Shown in pieces: positions 1 through 8,782 of a DNA stretch of 64,000 nucleotides; position 1 is the stretch's first letter, and each line of letters opens with the position of its first letter. This DNA comes from Micrococcales bacterium. GTDB taxonomy: Bacteria; Actinomycetota; Actinomycetes; S36-B12; UBA10799. The notes below the pieces were generated by a model. That model saw only the letters and a list, made by a program, of their open reading frames with translations, was not told the origin of the DNA and ran no database searches. A program made the translations under genes and the position numbers. The DNA is taken from NCBI GenBank assembly GCA_016703125.1, contig JADJCR010000003.1, forward strand, positions 310,001-374,000, read 5' to 3'.

Positions 1-464
1 TCGTCCTCAAGGACAAGGGAGGCTCCGGGCCGTACACCGGCACGTTGCCCTCGGCGATCTCGCCCACGTTCTCGCTGGTCCTGCGGCCGACCATTCCCGC
101 GCCGGCGCGCAATGCGATCACAGTCAGCGTGAAGGCGAAGCGGCGGGCGGTCATCGTCGGCTCCCCGAAACTGCGCCTGGCCTACCGCGGCACGTCGACG
201 AACCAGAGGGTGCGTGTCCTGGCACAGATCGTGGATCCGCGCACGAGGACGGTGGTGGGCAACCAGATCACGCCGTTGCCTGTGGCGCTGGACGGCAAGC
301 GGCACACGGCGACCCTGCGGCTTGAGGCGATCTCATACGACCTGCGCAAGGGTCGGCGGTTGCAGGTCCAGGTCGTGGCCCAGAGCAGCGCCTACGACGT
401 GCACCCGAAGGGCGGCACGGTCCGTTTCTCCCGGATCGGCGTGCGGCTGCCGTTGGCTGGCTGA
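1..464 (+). CDS. C-terminal part of a probable secreted acyl esterase/hydrolase (5' truncated)
   Basis: The reading frame is open from base 3 and runs to a TGA at 462-464, so this is the 3' end of a gene that starts before the window. About 153 residues are visible. They look like an all-beta module of alternating hydrophobic strands, including VRVLAQIVDPRTRTVVGNQ and RRLQVQVVAQSSAYDV. This resembles the C-terminal jelly-roll domain that follows the alpha/beta hydrolase domain in CocE/NonD or X-Pro dipeptidyl-peptidase-like esterases. No catalytic residues lie inside the window, so the function is inferred from the C-terminal module only. A strong hairpin follows the stop codon. Confidence 0.5.
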   Translation, partial: VLKDKGGSGPYTGTLPSAISPTFSLVLRPTIPAPARNAITVSVKAKRRAVIVGSPKLRLAYRGTSTNQRVRVLAQIVDPRTRTVVGNQITPLPVALDGKRHTATLRLEAISYDLRKGRRLQVQVVAQSSAYDVHPKGGTVRFSRIGVRLPLAG

Positions 465-475
465 GCGCACGACGA

Positions 476-509
476 ACCCCGCGCCCCTGCCGAGCAGGTG
501 ACGCGGGGT
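476..509. terminator. Bidirectional hairpin between convergent genes
   Basis: The arms accccgcg (476-483) and cgcggggt (502-509) are perfectly complementary, with a nested cctgc/gcagg stem between them. The hairpin lies between the stop of the esterase fragment (464) and the stop of the DUF805 gene (526), where a shared terminator is expected. There is no T-tract, as is usual in high-GC actinobacteria. Confidence 0.7.
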
Positions 510-525
510 CCGAGGAACAGGTCGG

Positions 526-951
526 TCAGATGGCTCCGGCCGTGTTCGGCGGCGGGCCGTAGTTGTTGTCGCCGGGGTCACCCTGCTTGATGTAGAACGC
601 GAACAGCAGGATCAGCGGTCCGATGCAGCAGATGACGTTGAGCCACCACCACCAACCGGACTTGTTGACGTCGTGCAGGCGGCGCACCGAGACGGCGAGG
701 GTGGGGAGCAGGACGACCAGCGCCCAGATCGACGTCAGGTAGCCCGCGTTGTAGGCGTAACTGATCGTGTTGCCGGTTTCCGTGTTGGTGGCAGTGGTGA
801 CCTGCCACCCGAACAGATTTTCGATGATGCCCAGGACGATGCTCACGATGATGTAGAACAGGACCCAGTACCAGAACTCTGACCGCGACGCTCTGCCGCG
901 GAAGGTTGCGTACTTCTTGAAACATGTGCTGACTGCTTGTCCGAATGACAT
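526..951 (-). CDS. DUF805 family membrane protein
   Basis: This is a 141-residue protein. It opens with a short soluble stretch (FGQAVSTCFKKYATFRGRASRSEFWYWVLF) typical of DUF805 (YhaH-like) proteins. Three or four transmembrane segments follow, with an RRLHDVNKSGWWWW loop that matches the family's conserved RLHD-x-GxSGWW-type signature, and a glycine/asparagine-rich tail. The ATG at 951 is preferred over the in-frame GTG at 960 because a GGGAGGT sequence lies at ribosome-binding distance upstream. DUF805 proteins are widespread small inner-membrane proteins of unknown biochemical role. It is transcribed alone, convergent with the upstream esterase fragment. Confidence 0.85.
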   Translation of the reverse strand: MSFGQAVSTCFKKYATFRGRASRSEFWYWVLFYIIVSIVLGIIENLFGWQVTTATNTETGNTISYAYNAGYLTSIWALVVLLPTLAVSVRRLHDVNKSGWWWWLNVICCIGPLILLFAFYIKQGDPGDNNYGPPPNTAGAI

Positions 952-1042
952 GGCGCACACCTCCCTCTCTCGCTGCTGAGAATGGGAGAACCGGCACCAG
1001 GAATGTGGAACGCCGCGAACATGATGCCCGCGTGTCGCGCGG

Positions 1043-2209
1043 TCAGCCTGAAGCGCTCGGCATGCTGGCAGGCACCACCGCGGCCACTGCCGCCACCACG
1101 CCGGCGGCCAGGGCCGACTGCCAGCCGAACGTCATGTGACCGGTCCAGGTGAGCGTCGCGACGCCGATGATGGCGGCCGCCAGCCCGATCTGCGTGCCAC
1201 GCTCCCCACGGCTGCCGAGCAGCGCGGCCGCCACCAGACTGGTGGCGATCACGACCCAGTCCAGCCCCGGGTCGATCAGCGCGAGGACCACCGCGGCGAT
1301 GCCGCAGATGACCAGCCACCGGATTCCGCCGTCCAGGCGCCGGATCCCGGTCAGCGTGCTGGCCACCAGCGCGGTGAACAGCACGGTGAGCACGGCGATG
1401 AGGGTCCCCGCGAGCCCGGGCAGGGCGTCGATGTTCGCCGGGACCACGAAGAACTGCATGGACGGCGCCATGACGGCGCCGCCGAAGAACATGAGCAGGC
1501 CTGTGCAGATCAGCAACACCACCAGGCCCACCCCCACGAGCATGCGGGCGGGCACCCCAGTGCTGTCCCCGCCGGCCGCGGCCATCCCCGGATCCGACCA
1601 CCCGAGCACAAGGAAAGCCACGATCAGCCCCAGGGCCGAAGCCCACTGCACGCCGGTGACCTCGATGATGGGCGACACCGCCTGGCCGGGATCGCCAAGC
1701 AGCACGCCGAGTGCCAACGAGATGAGCACCGGCACGATCATCAGCCACATCGCCAGCGAGCCGACCCGTCCGCGGGCAACCAGCGCCTCCTGGGCCACCA
1801 GCAGCCCGGCGAGCCCGGCGATCACGACGACGACCACCCGGGGGTCGACGATGCCTACCATCGACAGGGTCTGTCCGGCAGCGATGAGCATCGCAGCGGT
1901 CAGCCCAACGCCGATGAGGCGACGGGTCCAGTCTGCGGTCGGCCCGGCGACCGACCGTGACCTCCCCGCCAGTGCGGCGAACGCTGCGACGCCCAACAGC
2001 ACCAGCAGGAACAGCAGTCCGATCCAGGTCATGCCCTGCCGGACCAGCGCTTGCGCCGCGATGAGCGCGTAGACGAGCAGTCCGATCATGCCCGCCCGGC
2101 GCAGCACCCCACTGCTCGGCGGCCGGGTCGTGCGGTACACGGCGACGACAGCCAGCAGCAGGCCGACGGTGATCCCAAGGACGGCTTCGGGGAGGAATTC
2201 CCGGTTCAT
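1043..2209 (-). CDS. Polytopic membrane protein, unknown function
   Basis: This 388-residue protein is almost entirely hydrophobic, with roughly eleven or twelve predicted transmembrane helices separated by short charged loops. I do not recognise a characterised family. The ATG at 2209 (MNREFLPEAV) is chosen because it overlaps the TGA of the preceding lipase gene by one base (TGATG), which implies translational coupling. An in-frame start further upstream would lie inside the lipase. The coupling suggests a role with the secreted lipase, for example in the same envelope process, but nothing in the sequence shows transport substrates or catalytic residues. Confidence 0.7.
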   Translation of the reverse strand: MNREFLPEAVLGITVGLLLAVVAVYRTTRPPSSGVLRRAGMIGLLVYALIAAQALVRQGMTWIGLLFLLVLLGVAAFAALAGRSRSVAGPTADWTRRLIGVGLTAAMLIAAGQTLSMVGIVDPRVVVVVIAGLAGLLVAQEALVARGRVGSLAMWLMIVPVLISLALGVLLGDPGQAVSPIIEVTGVQWASALGLIVAFLVLGWSDPGMAAAGGDSTGVPARMLVGVGLVVLLICTGLLMFFGGAVMAPSMQFFVVPANIDALPGLAGTLIAVLTVLFTALVASTLTGIRRLDGGIRWLVICGIAAVVLALIDPGLDWVVIATSLVAAALLGSRGERGTQIGLAAAIIGVATLTWTGHMTFGWQSALAAGVVAAVAAVVPASMPSASG

Positions 2210-3560
2210 CAGGGGTTCACCCCCGTCGTGGTGTTCGCCGTGCCCAGCAACTGGTTCGCGCAGTTGTCGGGTGCCGGTTCCCCAGCCCATCGGTCGGCCA
2301 TCCAGTCGATGGCCGAGGGCTGGGTCTCGCGTGCCTGGAAGTTGATGGACGGGTGGTCGTCATCGGGGTAGCGCACGTACCAGACAGTGTCGCCGAGCGC
2401 GCAACGCGACATCACCTGGGCGTGGGTGAACTGCGGCAGGATCGTCTTGTCCTTCAGCCCCTGCACGATCATGGCGGGCATCTCCAGCGGCACCGTCCCC
2501 GGCATCGCCTCGCCCAGTGCGGTGACCAGGCCGGAGTCGACCGGGGAGTTCAGCATCTGGCTCAACGGGATGTCCACCACCCGGTCGGCGAGATCCGTGC
2601 CGCAGTAACGCTCCAGCAGCGCCAGTCGCTTCTTGCCCCCCTCGCTGAGGATGGCGTCGATGCTCGTGTACTGCGGGTAGTTCTCGGCGAACGACTTCGC
2701 GATCAGGAGCACGAACATGTTCTGGCTGGTGCTCGTGGGGTTGCCGGCGACCGCGTTGAGGACACCTTGCAGTGCCGGGGTGAAACCCGGCGCCAGCGAG
2801 ACACCACCGGCGATATCGAGATCCGGTGCGTAGGTCGGGGCCAGTTCCATGGCCGCCAGCGCGGCCTCCCGCCCTGAGACTTGCCGTAGATACCCAGTTT
2901 GCCGGCGTCGATGGGTACGGATCCGGTCTGTGGTGACGGCTGGAGGACTGCGCGCATGGAGTCCAGAACGCCCCTGCCCTCCAGCGGTCCGACCAGGTAC
3001 GAGGACGGACCGGGGGCGCCGAGGCCGGAGTAGTCACTGGCCACCACGGCCCAGCCCTGCCGGACCAGCGGTTCGATGTGCGGGACCCAGGCGCTGTAAC
3101 CGGGGGTGTTGGGGGTCAGCGGGGTCTGACTCATCCCACACGCCTGCGCTACACCGGTGGTGCCGTGCGCGAAGCCGATCAGGGGGTACCCGCCTGCGGG
3201 GGCCGGTCCGTCGGGTGCCGCGTACAGGCCGGTCACGGGAATGGCGTTGCCCTCAAGGTCGGTCGACTGGTACATGATCCGGTACAGCTTCGTGCCCGCG
3301 GGTGCGCCCTCGATCGGCTCGGCGCGCACGAGTTGTCCTGGCGGTCCGGGCTGCCACCCATCGATGTCGTAGAAACCCGACACCTCCGGCGTGACGCTGG
3401 TGTCGATGCTGTCGGTCACGTCCTGGGGGACCTGGTACATCGGTGCATCCACCAAGGAGGTGGCGGGCGCGGTCGCGAACAGCAGCGCACCGCCCACCAC
3501 CGCTGCTGCCGTGGCGGCGATCGCCGCTTTCGCTCGGGTGCTGGCCATGATCTCCTCCAT
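2209..3560 (-). CDS. Secreted lipase, secretory lipase (LIP) family, frameshifted
   Basis: An N-terminal signal peptide (KAAIAATAAAVVGGALLFATAPA) precedes an alpha/beta hydrolase of about 450 residues. The oxyanion-side motif GFAHGTTGVA and the nucleophile elbow GKSQGG (catalytic Ser) are visible, followed by LAPGFTPALQGVLNAVAG and a C-terminal VWYVRYPDDDHPSI that would carry the Asp/His. Two overlapping frames make up the gene: 3560 to about 2875, and about 2873 to 2209. A single G appears missing in GGCGGGAGG just after the nucleophile elbow; restoring it gives SQGGEAALAAMEL, the normal family continuation. The start may be the ATG at 3548. The family hydrolyses triacylglycerols or other esters outside the cell. 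The downstream membrane protein is coupled by TGATG. Confidence 0.8.
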
Positions 3561-3705
3561 CGCCGACCGCCTCGCAGCCTAGTCGCAGGTGGCCCCCCTT
3601 GCTCTGCTGTGCACATCGCGAGCCGGGCCTGCGGCGACCAGGTACCGATCAGCGCATCCGGCACCCGGGAAGTGTGACGATGGGGGAAGGAGTGAGGAGG
3701 GGACC

Positions 3706-5400
3706 GTGGCGTCCAAGAAGAGCATCAGTCCCACATGGCGGGAGCACCTCGCACGCGCGGGGTCGTACCGAGCGGCCTTCAGTTTCGACCCGGAACGGAT
3801 CAAACACCCCAGCGCTGGCTGGGTGGCGATGTTCCAGGACGAGTTCGGGATGGCCGACGCCGACTTCCAGCGGCCGCGCTCTCAGGGCGACGCACCCGTG
3901 AGCCTCGGCGACCGGCCGGGAATGGACCCGCAGCACAGGACGGCGATCGCGCAGATCGTCGGGGAGGGCAACGTCGAGGACGACGACTTCAGCCGGGTGC
4001 GCTACGGGCACGGCAAGAGCCTGGACGAGAACCTCGCCCTGCGTGCCGGCCGCGTCGAGGCGGTGCCGGACCTCGTGGTGCATCCACGCGACAAGGCCGA
4101 CGTCGCCGCGGTCGTCGCGTACTGCGCCGAGCACGCGATTCCCGTGATTCCTTACGGTGCGGGCTCGGGGGTGGTCATCGGCAGCCGCGCCGACCGCGGC
4201 GGCGTGGTCCTCGTGATGCGCACGCACATGAACCAGATCCTGGGGATCAACGAGCGGAACATGACCGCGGTCGTGCAGCCGGGGCTGATCGGCTCGGACT
4301 TCGAAGCCGAGCTCAACGACGCCCCCCGCCTGCGGGGGACCGCCCTGGCCTATACCTGCGGGCACTTCCCGCAGTCCTTCGAGATGGCCTCCGTCGGCGG
4401 CTGGATCACCGCGTTGGGGTCCGGGCAGGCCTCCACGTACTACGGCGACGCCTACGACCTGATCATCAGCCAGGAGTACGTCACCCCGGTCGGCACGATC
4501 CGGACCCGGGACGTCCCAGCCTTCGCCGCCGGGCCGAAGGTCAACGACATCCTCAAGGGCAGCGAGGGCACGTTCGGGGTGCTCGTCGAGGCGACCGTGA
4601 AGATCTTCCGCCACCGTCCGGAGAACACCCAGCGCTTCGCGTTCATGTTTCCGCATTGGCAGGCGGCCGTGGAGTTCAGCCGGGAGACCGTCCAGGGCGA
4701 GTTCGGGATGCCCGCCATCCTGCGCATCTCCGACCCGGAGGAGACCGAGCGGGGACTGGCACTCAAAGGCTTCGACGCCGGCATGGCAAACGCGTTCCTG
4801 ACCAAGCGGGGATTCAAACCCTGGCAGCGTTGCCTGTGCGTGGGCACCGCAGAAGGGGAGAAGGGTTTCGCGAAGAACGTGGCCGCGCAGGCCAAACGGA
4901 TCGCCCGCGCGCACGGCGGGATGTCGCTGACGTCCTTCGCGGAGAAGCAGTGGGAGCACGGCCGGTACGCCGACGCCTACATCCGCGAGGACATCCTGGA
5001 CTTCGGGATGGTGATCGACACCCTCGAGACGGCGGTGACCTGGGACACCATCTACGACGTCCACACCGGCGTGCGGGAGTTCGTGAAGAGCCGGCCGGGC
5101 ACGGTGTGCATGACGCACGCGTCGCACTTCTATCCGCAGGGGACCAACCTCTACTTCATCCTGATCCTGCGTCCGGAGGACGAGCAGGAGTACTTCCGAT
5201 TCCGCGCGTCGGTCATCGACAAGATCCTCGAGTTCGGCGGCTCGACGAGCCACCACCACGGCGCGGGCAACCTCTTCGGTCCCTGGATCGAGGGGTACCT
5301 GGGGACAGCCGAGATGGATGTGCTGCGCGCCCTGAAGAGGCATTTCGACCCCGACGGGATCATGAATCCCGGCAACACCCTGGGTCTGGGTGGATCATGA
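3706..5400 (+). CDS. FAD-linked oxidase, alkyl-DHAP synthase (AGPS)-like
   Basis: This 564-residue flavoprotein has a PCMH-type FAD-binding domain (LVVHPRDKADVAAVV at about 123-137, then PYGAGSGVV at about 149-157 for the pyrophosphate) and an FAD-oxidase C-terminal cap. The motif GGSTSHHHGAG near residue 511 keeps the HHH triad characteristic of alkyldihydroxyacetonephosphate synthases. The GTG at 3706 is chosen because GAGGAGGGG lies just upstream and the conserved region begins there. The stop overlaps the start of the FGGY kinase (ATGA). True AGPS swaps the acyl group of acyl-DHAP for an alkyl chain. Bacterial homologues may instead be oxidases of sugar- or glycerol-like substrates, so the exact reaction is open. 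Confidence 0.75.
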   Translation: MASKKSISPTWREHLARAGSYRAAFSFDPERIKHPSAGWVAMFQDEFGMADADFQRPRSQGDAPVSLGDRPGMDPQHRTAIAQIVGEGNVEDDDFSRVRYGHGKSLDENLALRAGRVEAVPDLVVHPRDKADVAAVVAYCAEHAIPVIPYGAGSGVVIGSRADRGGVVLVMRTHMNQILGINERNMTAVVQPGLIGSDFEAELNDAPRLRGTALAYTCGHFPQSFEMASVGGWITALGSGQASTYYGDAYDLIISQEYVTPVGTIRTRDVPAFAAGPKVNDILKGSEGTFGVLVEATVKIFRHRPENTQRFAFMFPHWQAAVEFSRETVQGEFGMPAILRISDPEETERGLALKGFDAGMANAFLTKRGFKPWQRCLCVGTAEGEKGFAKNVAAQAKRIARAHGGMSLTSFAEKQWEHGRYADAYIREDILDFGMVIDTLETAVTWDTIYDVHTGVREFVKSRPGTVCMTHASHFYPQGTNLYFILILRPEDEQEYFRFRASVIDKILEFGGSTSHHHGAGNLFGPWIEGYLGTAEMDVLRALKRHFDPDGIMNPGNTLGLGGS

Positions 5401-6955
5401 GCGCGCGGGACGGCGTGGTCGTGGCGATCGATGCGGGCACCCAGTCGATCCGGGCGGCGCTGGTGGACTTCGAGGGCACGATCCTGCACCTGGTGAAGAC
5501 GCCGATTCAGCCCTACTTCTCCGTCGAGCCGGGCTGGGCGGAGCAGGATCCCGAGTACTACTGGCAGATGCTGTGCCGGACGACCCAGGAGTTGCTCGCC
5601 GGTCAGGACACGGGCGGCATCGTCGCCGTCACCCTCACCACCCAGCGCGTGACCATGATCAACGTCGACCGGGACGGGCAGCCGCTGCGTCCGGCCATCG
5701 TGTGGCTGGACCAGCGCAAGGCCGACATCCACAAGGTGCTGCCCGGCTTCGCGATGCCTGCCCTGAAGGCAGCTCGGGTGTATCCGCTGGTCGAGTACGC
5801 CACGCAGTTCAGCCGGTCGAACTGGATCCGGCAGAACCAGCCGGAGATCTGGGAGCAGAGACCCACAAGTTCCTGTACCTGTCGGGGTACTTCACGTTCC
5901 GGCTCACCGGGGAGTTCCGGGACTCCACCGGCAACATCGTGGGCACCATCCCGTTCGACGTGAAGAAGTCCGACTGGGCCGGCAGCCTGGACCTCAAATG
6001 GCGGATGTTCCCCATGGAGCGCGAGAAGCTGCCCGATCTGGTGAAGCCGACCGAGCACCTCGGCGAGATCACCTCGCAGGCGGCCGAGCAGACGGGACTG
6101 CCCGTCGGCCTGCCGTTCGTCGCCGCGTCAAACGACAAGGCCTGCGACATCATCGGGGCGGGCTGCCTCACCCCGGAGACCGCGTGCATCAGTTTCGGGA
6201 CCACGGCGACGATCAACACCCAGAACCAGAAGTACGTGGAACTGCGTCCCATGCTGCCGCCGTACCCGTCTGCGGTGCCGGGGGAGTACTACACCGAGGT
6301 CGCGGTGGTGCGCGGACTGTGGATGGTCTCGTGGTTCAAGGACGAGTTCGGCCTGCAGGAGCGACTGACGGCCGCCGACTCCGGGCAGGCCCCCGAGGAC
6401 CTGCTGGAGGAACTCGTGCGCGGGGTGCCGGCCGGCTCACAGGGCTTGATCTGCCAGCCGTACTGGACTCCCGGCCCCGACCTCGAGCCGTACGCGAAAG
6501 GTGCGGTGTTCGGGTTCGGCGACGTGCACACCCGGGCTCACCTGTACCGCGCGATCCTCGAGGGGATCGTGTTCGCGATGAAGGACGGCGCGCAACTCAC
6601 CCAGAAGAAGACCGGCGTCCCGATCGTGGAACTGCGGGCCACCGGCGGCGGCTCGCGCAGCGATTCGATCATGCAGATGACCGCGGACATCTTCGACCTG
6701 CCGGTCTACCGGCCGCACACCCCGGAAACATCGGTGATTGGTGCCGCCATGGATGCGGCGGTGGGGATGGGGGTGTACTCCGACATCACCCAGGCCGCCG
6801 GCCACATGACCCAGCGGGCCGAGGAGTTCAGCCCCGATCCGGCCACGCGGGATTTGTACGGCGAACTCTATGAGCGGGTGTACTCGAAGACCTACGGCCA
6901 GTTGCGTCCCCTCTACAAGGAGATCCAGAAGATCACCGGGTACCCGAAGTTGTGA
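5397..6955 (+). CDS. FGGY-family carbohydrate kinase, frameshifted
   Basis: About 519 residues. The N-terminal ATP-phosphate motif AIDAGTQSIRAALVD, the middle motif SFGTTATINT, and the C-terminal adenosine-binding stretch ATGGGSRSDSIMQMTADIF followed by PETSVIGAAMDAAVGMG identify the FGGY superfamily, which includes glycerol, xylulose and ribulose kinases. The ATG overlaps the upstream stop (ATGA). The frame changes near 5856, where one base seems missing before THKFLYLSGYF; both halves are well conserved, so this looks like a sequence error. The substrate cannot be fixed from motifs. Pairing with an AGPS-like flavoenzyme suggests a glycerol- or triose-like polyol. It is followed by a GTGA-overlapping glycosylase gene. 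Confidence 0.8.
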
Positions 6956-7772
6956 GCGCGGCGCCGCACCCGGTGACCGGTCAGCACTTCGAGTCTCCGG
7001 TGACCCCGGGATCGGGGTGGCCCGGCGACCCCGCGGACGCCTCGACGCCGATCGCACACACCGCCGCGCAGGTTCGCGACCTGGCCGCCGGGGCATCGGA
7101 TCTGGCGGGGCTGCAGGCGCGCGTCTCGGTGTGCCGGGCCTGCCCGCGGCTGGTCCGCTGGCGGGAATCAGTCGCCCGCGACGGGAAGCGCGCGGCGTTC
7201 GCCGGTCAGCCCTACTGGGGCCGGCCGGGGCCGTCGTTCGGCGATCCGGACGCCGCAGTGCTGGTGGTCGGGCTGGCGCCTGCGGCCAACGGGACCAACC
7301 GCACCGGGCGCATGTTCACCGGCGACGCGTCGGGGGACTTCCTGTACGCCGCACTGCACCGGACGGGCTGGGCCTCCCAGCCGGCCTCCATGGCTGCTGG
7401 CGACGGTCTGCGCCTGACAGGCATGCGGATCGTTGCGGCGGTGCGGTGTGCGCCGCCGCAGAACAAGCCCACTGCCGAGGAGCGGGTCACGTGCCGTGCC
7501 TGGCTGGCGCGCGACCTCGAACTCGCGGCGCCGGTCCTGCGCACGATCATGTGCCTCGGCGGGCTGGCGTGGGATGCGGTTCTGGCCACCACCCGGCAAC
7601 TGGGCTGGTCTGGGGGCGGCCCAAGCCGGCCTTCGGCCATGCGCGGGAGGTGATCCTGGGTGCGCCCGATGGCCGCAGCGTTCGGCTCGTCGGCTGCTAC
7701 CACGTGAGCCCGCACAACACGTACACGGGCAGGCTCACTCCCGCGATGCTGGACGACCTGCTGGTGTCCTCA
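6952..7772 (+). CDS. Uracil-DNA glycosylase, family 5 (UdgB type), frameshifted
   Basis: Motif A, GLAPAANGTNRTGR (about 107-120), and motif B, HVSPHNTYTGRLT near the C-terminus, are those of family 5 uracil-DNA glycosylases. Cysteines in VCRACPRLV and in VRCAPPQ...VTCRAW would ligate the 4Fe-4S cluster. The enzyme removes uracil and other deaminated bases in base-excision repair. The GTG start overlaps the kinase stop (GTGA). One base appears missing near 7612 (LGW|VWGRPKPAFGHAREV). After the shift no stop is met in that frame before the aldolase gene, so the end given here (7772, where the convergent aldolase ends) is approximate and a second indel near the 3' end is likely. Its presence in a metabolic operon is probably incidental. 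Confidence 0.8.
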
Positions 7773-8657
7773 GGTCAGCGACGCCTCGTAGATGCTCTGG
7801 ATAGAGGCGTCGAGCATGGCGTTGAACTCCTCATCCGACTGCTGCGCCGACAGCCCCTCGGTCAGCGCCCGCGAGAAGCTGGCGATCATGCCGTGGTTGG
7901 CGCGCAGCAGGCCGTCGGCCTCTTGGCGCGAGTAGCCGCCGGACAGGGCCACCACCCGCAGGACCTTCGGGTGCGCGATGAGGTCGGAGTAGAAGTCCGC
8001 CTCGCTCGGCAGGGTCAACTTGAGCATGATCTGCTGCCCGTCGGGCAGCGCGTCGACCTGCTCGGTCATGGCGCTGCGCAGCAGATCCTCGGCCGCGGCC
8101 TTGGTGGGGCTGTGGATATCGACTTCCGGCTCGATGATCGGTACGAGTCCGGCGGCCAGGATCTGCCGGCCGATTTCGAACTGCTGGTCCACGACCGCCG
8201 GTACCCCGGCCGCATCGGCGGTCTTGATGACCGAGCGCATCTTGGTGCCGAACACGCCCTTCTCGGTCGCCCTGGCGAGCAGGTCGTCCAGGCCCGGCAT
8301 GGGCTTCATCACCTGCACACCGTTCGCCTCGTCGGCCAGGCCCTTGTCCACCTTCAGGAACGGCACGACGTGCTTGACGGTCCACAGGTACTCGGCGCTG
8401 CCGAGCCCCTCGATGTCGCGGTCCATGGTCTGTTCGAAGAGGATCGACCCGAGGATCCGGTCGCCGGTGAACGCGGGGCTGGTGATGATCCGCGTGCGCA
8501 TCTGGTGGATCAGGTCGAACATCTGCTCCTCGCCGGAGTAGGCGTCCTCTTCTACGCCGTACAGCCGCAGGGCCTTCGGGGTGCTGCCGCCGCTCTGATC
8601 CAGAGCCGCGATGAAACCGCGGCCAGTACCCATCTGTTGGCGTTGTTGCTCGTTCAT
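7770..8657 (-). CDS. Class I fructose-bisphosphate aldolase
   Basis: This 295-residue protein begins MNEQQRQQMGTGRGFIAALDQSGG, the start of the compact bacterial class I aldolases. EPEVD at 176-180 and the KL pair around Lys213 (MLKLTLPSE) match acidic and Schiff-base lysine positions of the family. VVALSGGYSRQEA (235-247) is a phosphate-binding segment. The enzyme cleaves fructose 1,6-bisphosphate to DHAP and glyceraldehyde 3-phosphate in the cytoplasm. A GGGAGG ribosome-binding site lies just upstream of the ATG at 8657. It is convergent with the glycosylase and supplies DHAP, the presumed currency of the neighbouring AGPS-like flavoenzyme and FGGY kinase. Confidence 0.9.
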   Translation of the reverse strand: MNEQQRQQMGTGRGFIAALDQSGGSTPKALRLYGVEEDAYSGEEQMFDLIHQMRTRIITSPAFTGDRILGSILFEQTMDRDIEGLGSAEYLWTVKHVVPFLKVDKGLADEANGVQVMKPMPGLDDLLARATEKGVFGTKMRSVIKTADAAGVPAVVDQQFEIGRQILAAGLVPIIEPEVDIHSPTKAAAEDLLRSAMTEQVDALPDGQQIMLKLTLPSEADFYSDLIAHPKVLRVVALSGGYSRQEADGLLRANHGMIASFSRALTEGLSAQQSDEEFNAMLDASIQSIYEASLT

Positions 8658-8782
8658 GCCTGCCTCCCTTCATCTTCACGGTACGTCGCCTTGCGATGCC
8701 GGTGGTCGCGGTTCAGCGAGTCGTTCACCGTCCGTTCGTTGGGTGGCCCCCGATCAACTGCACCGGCATCACCCAACGCGCC

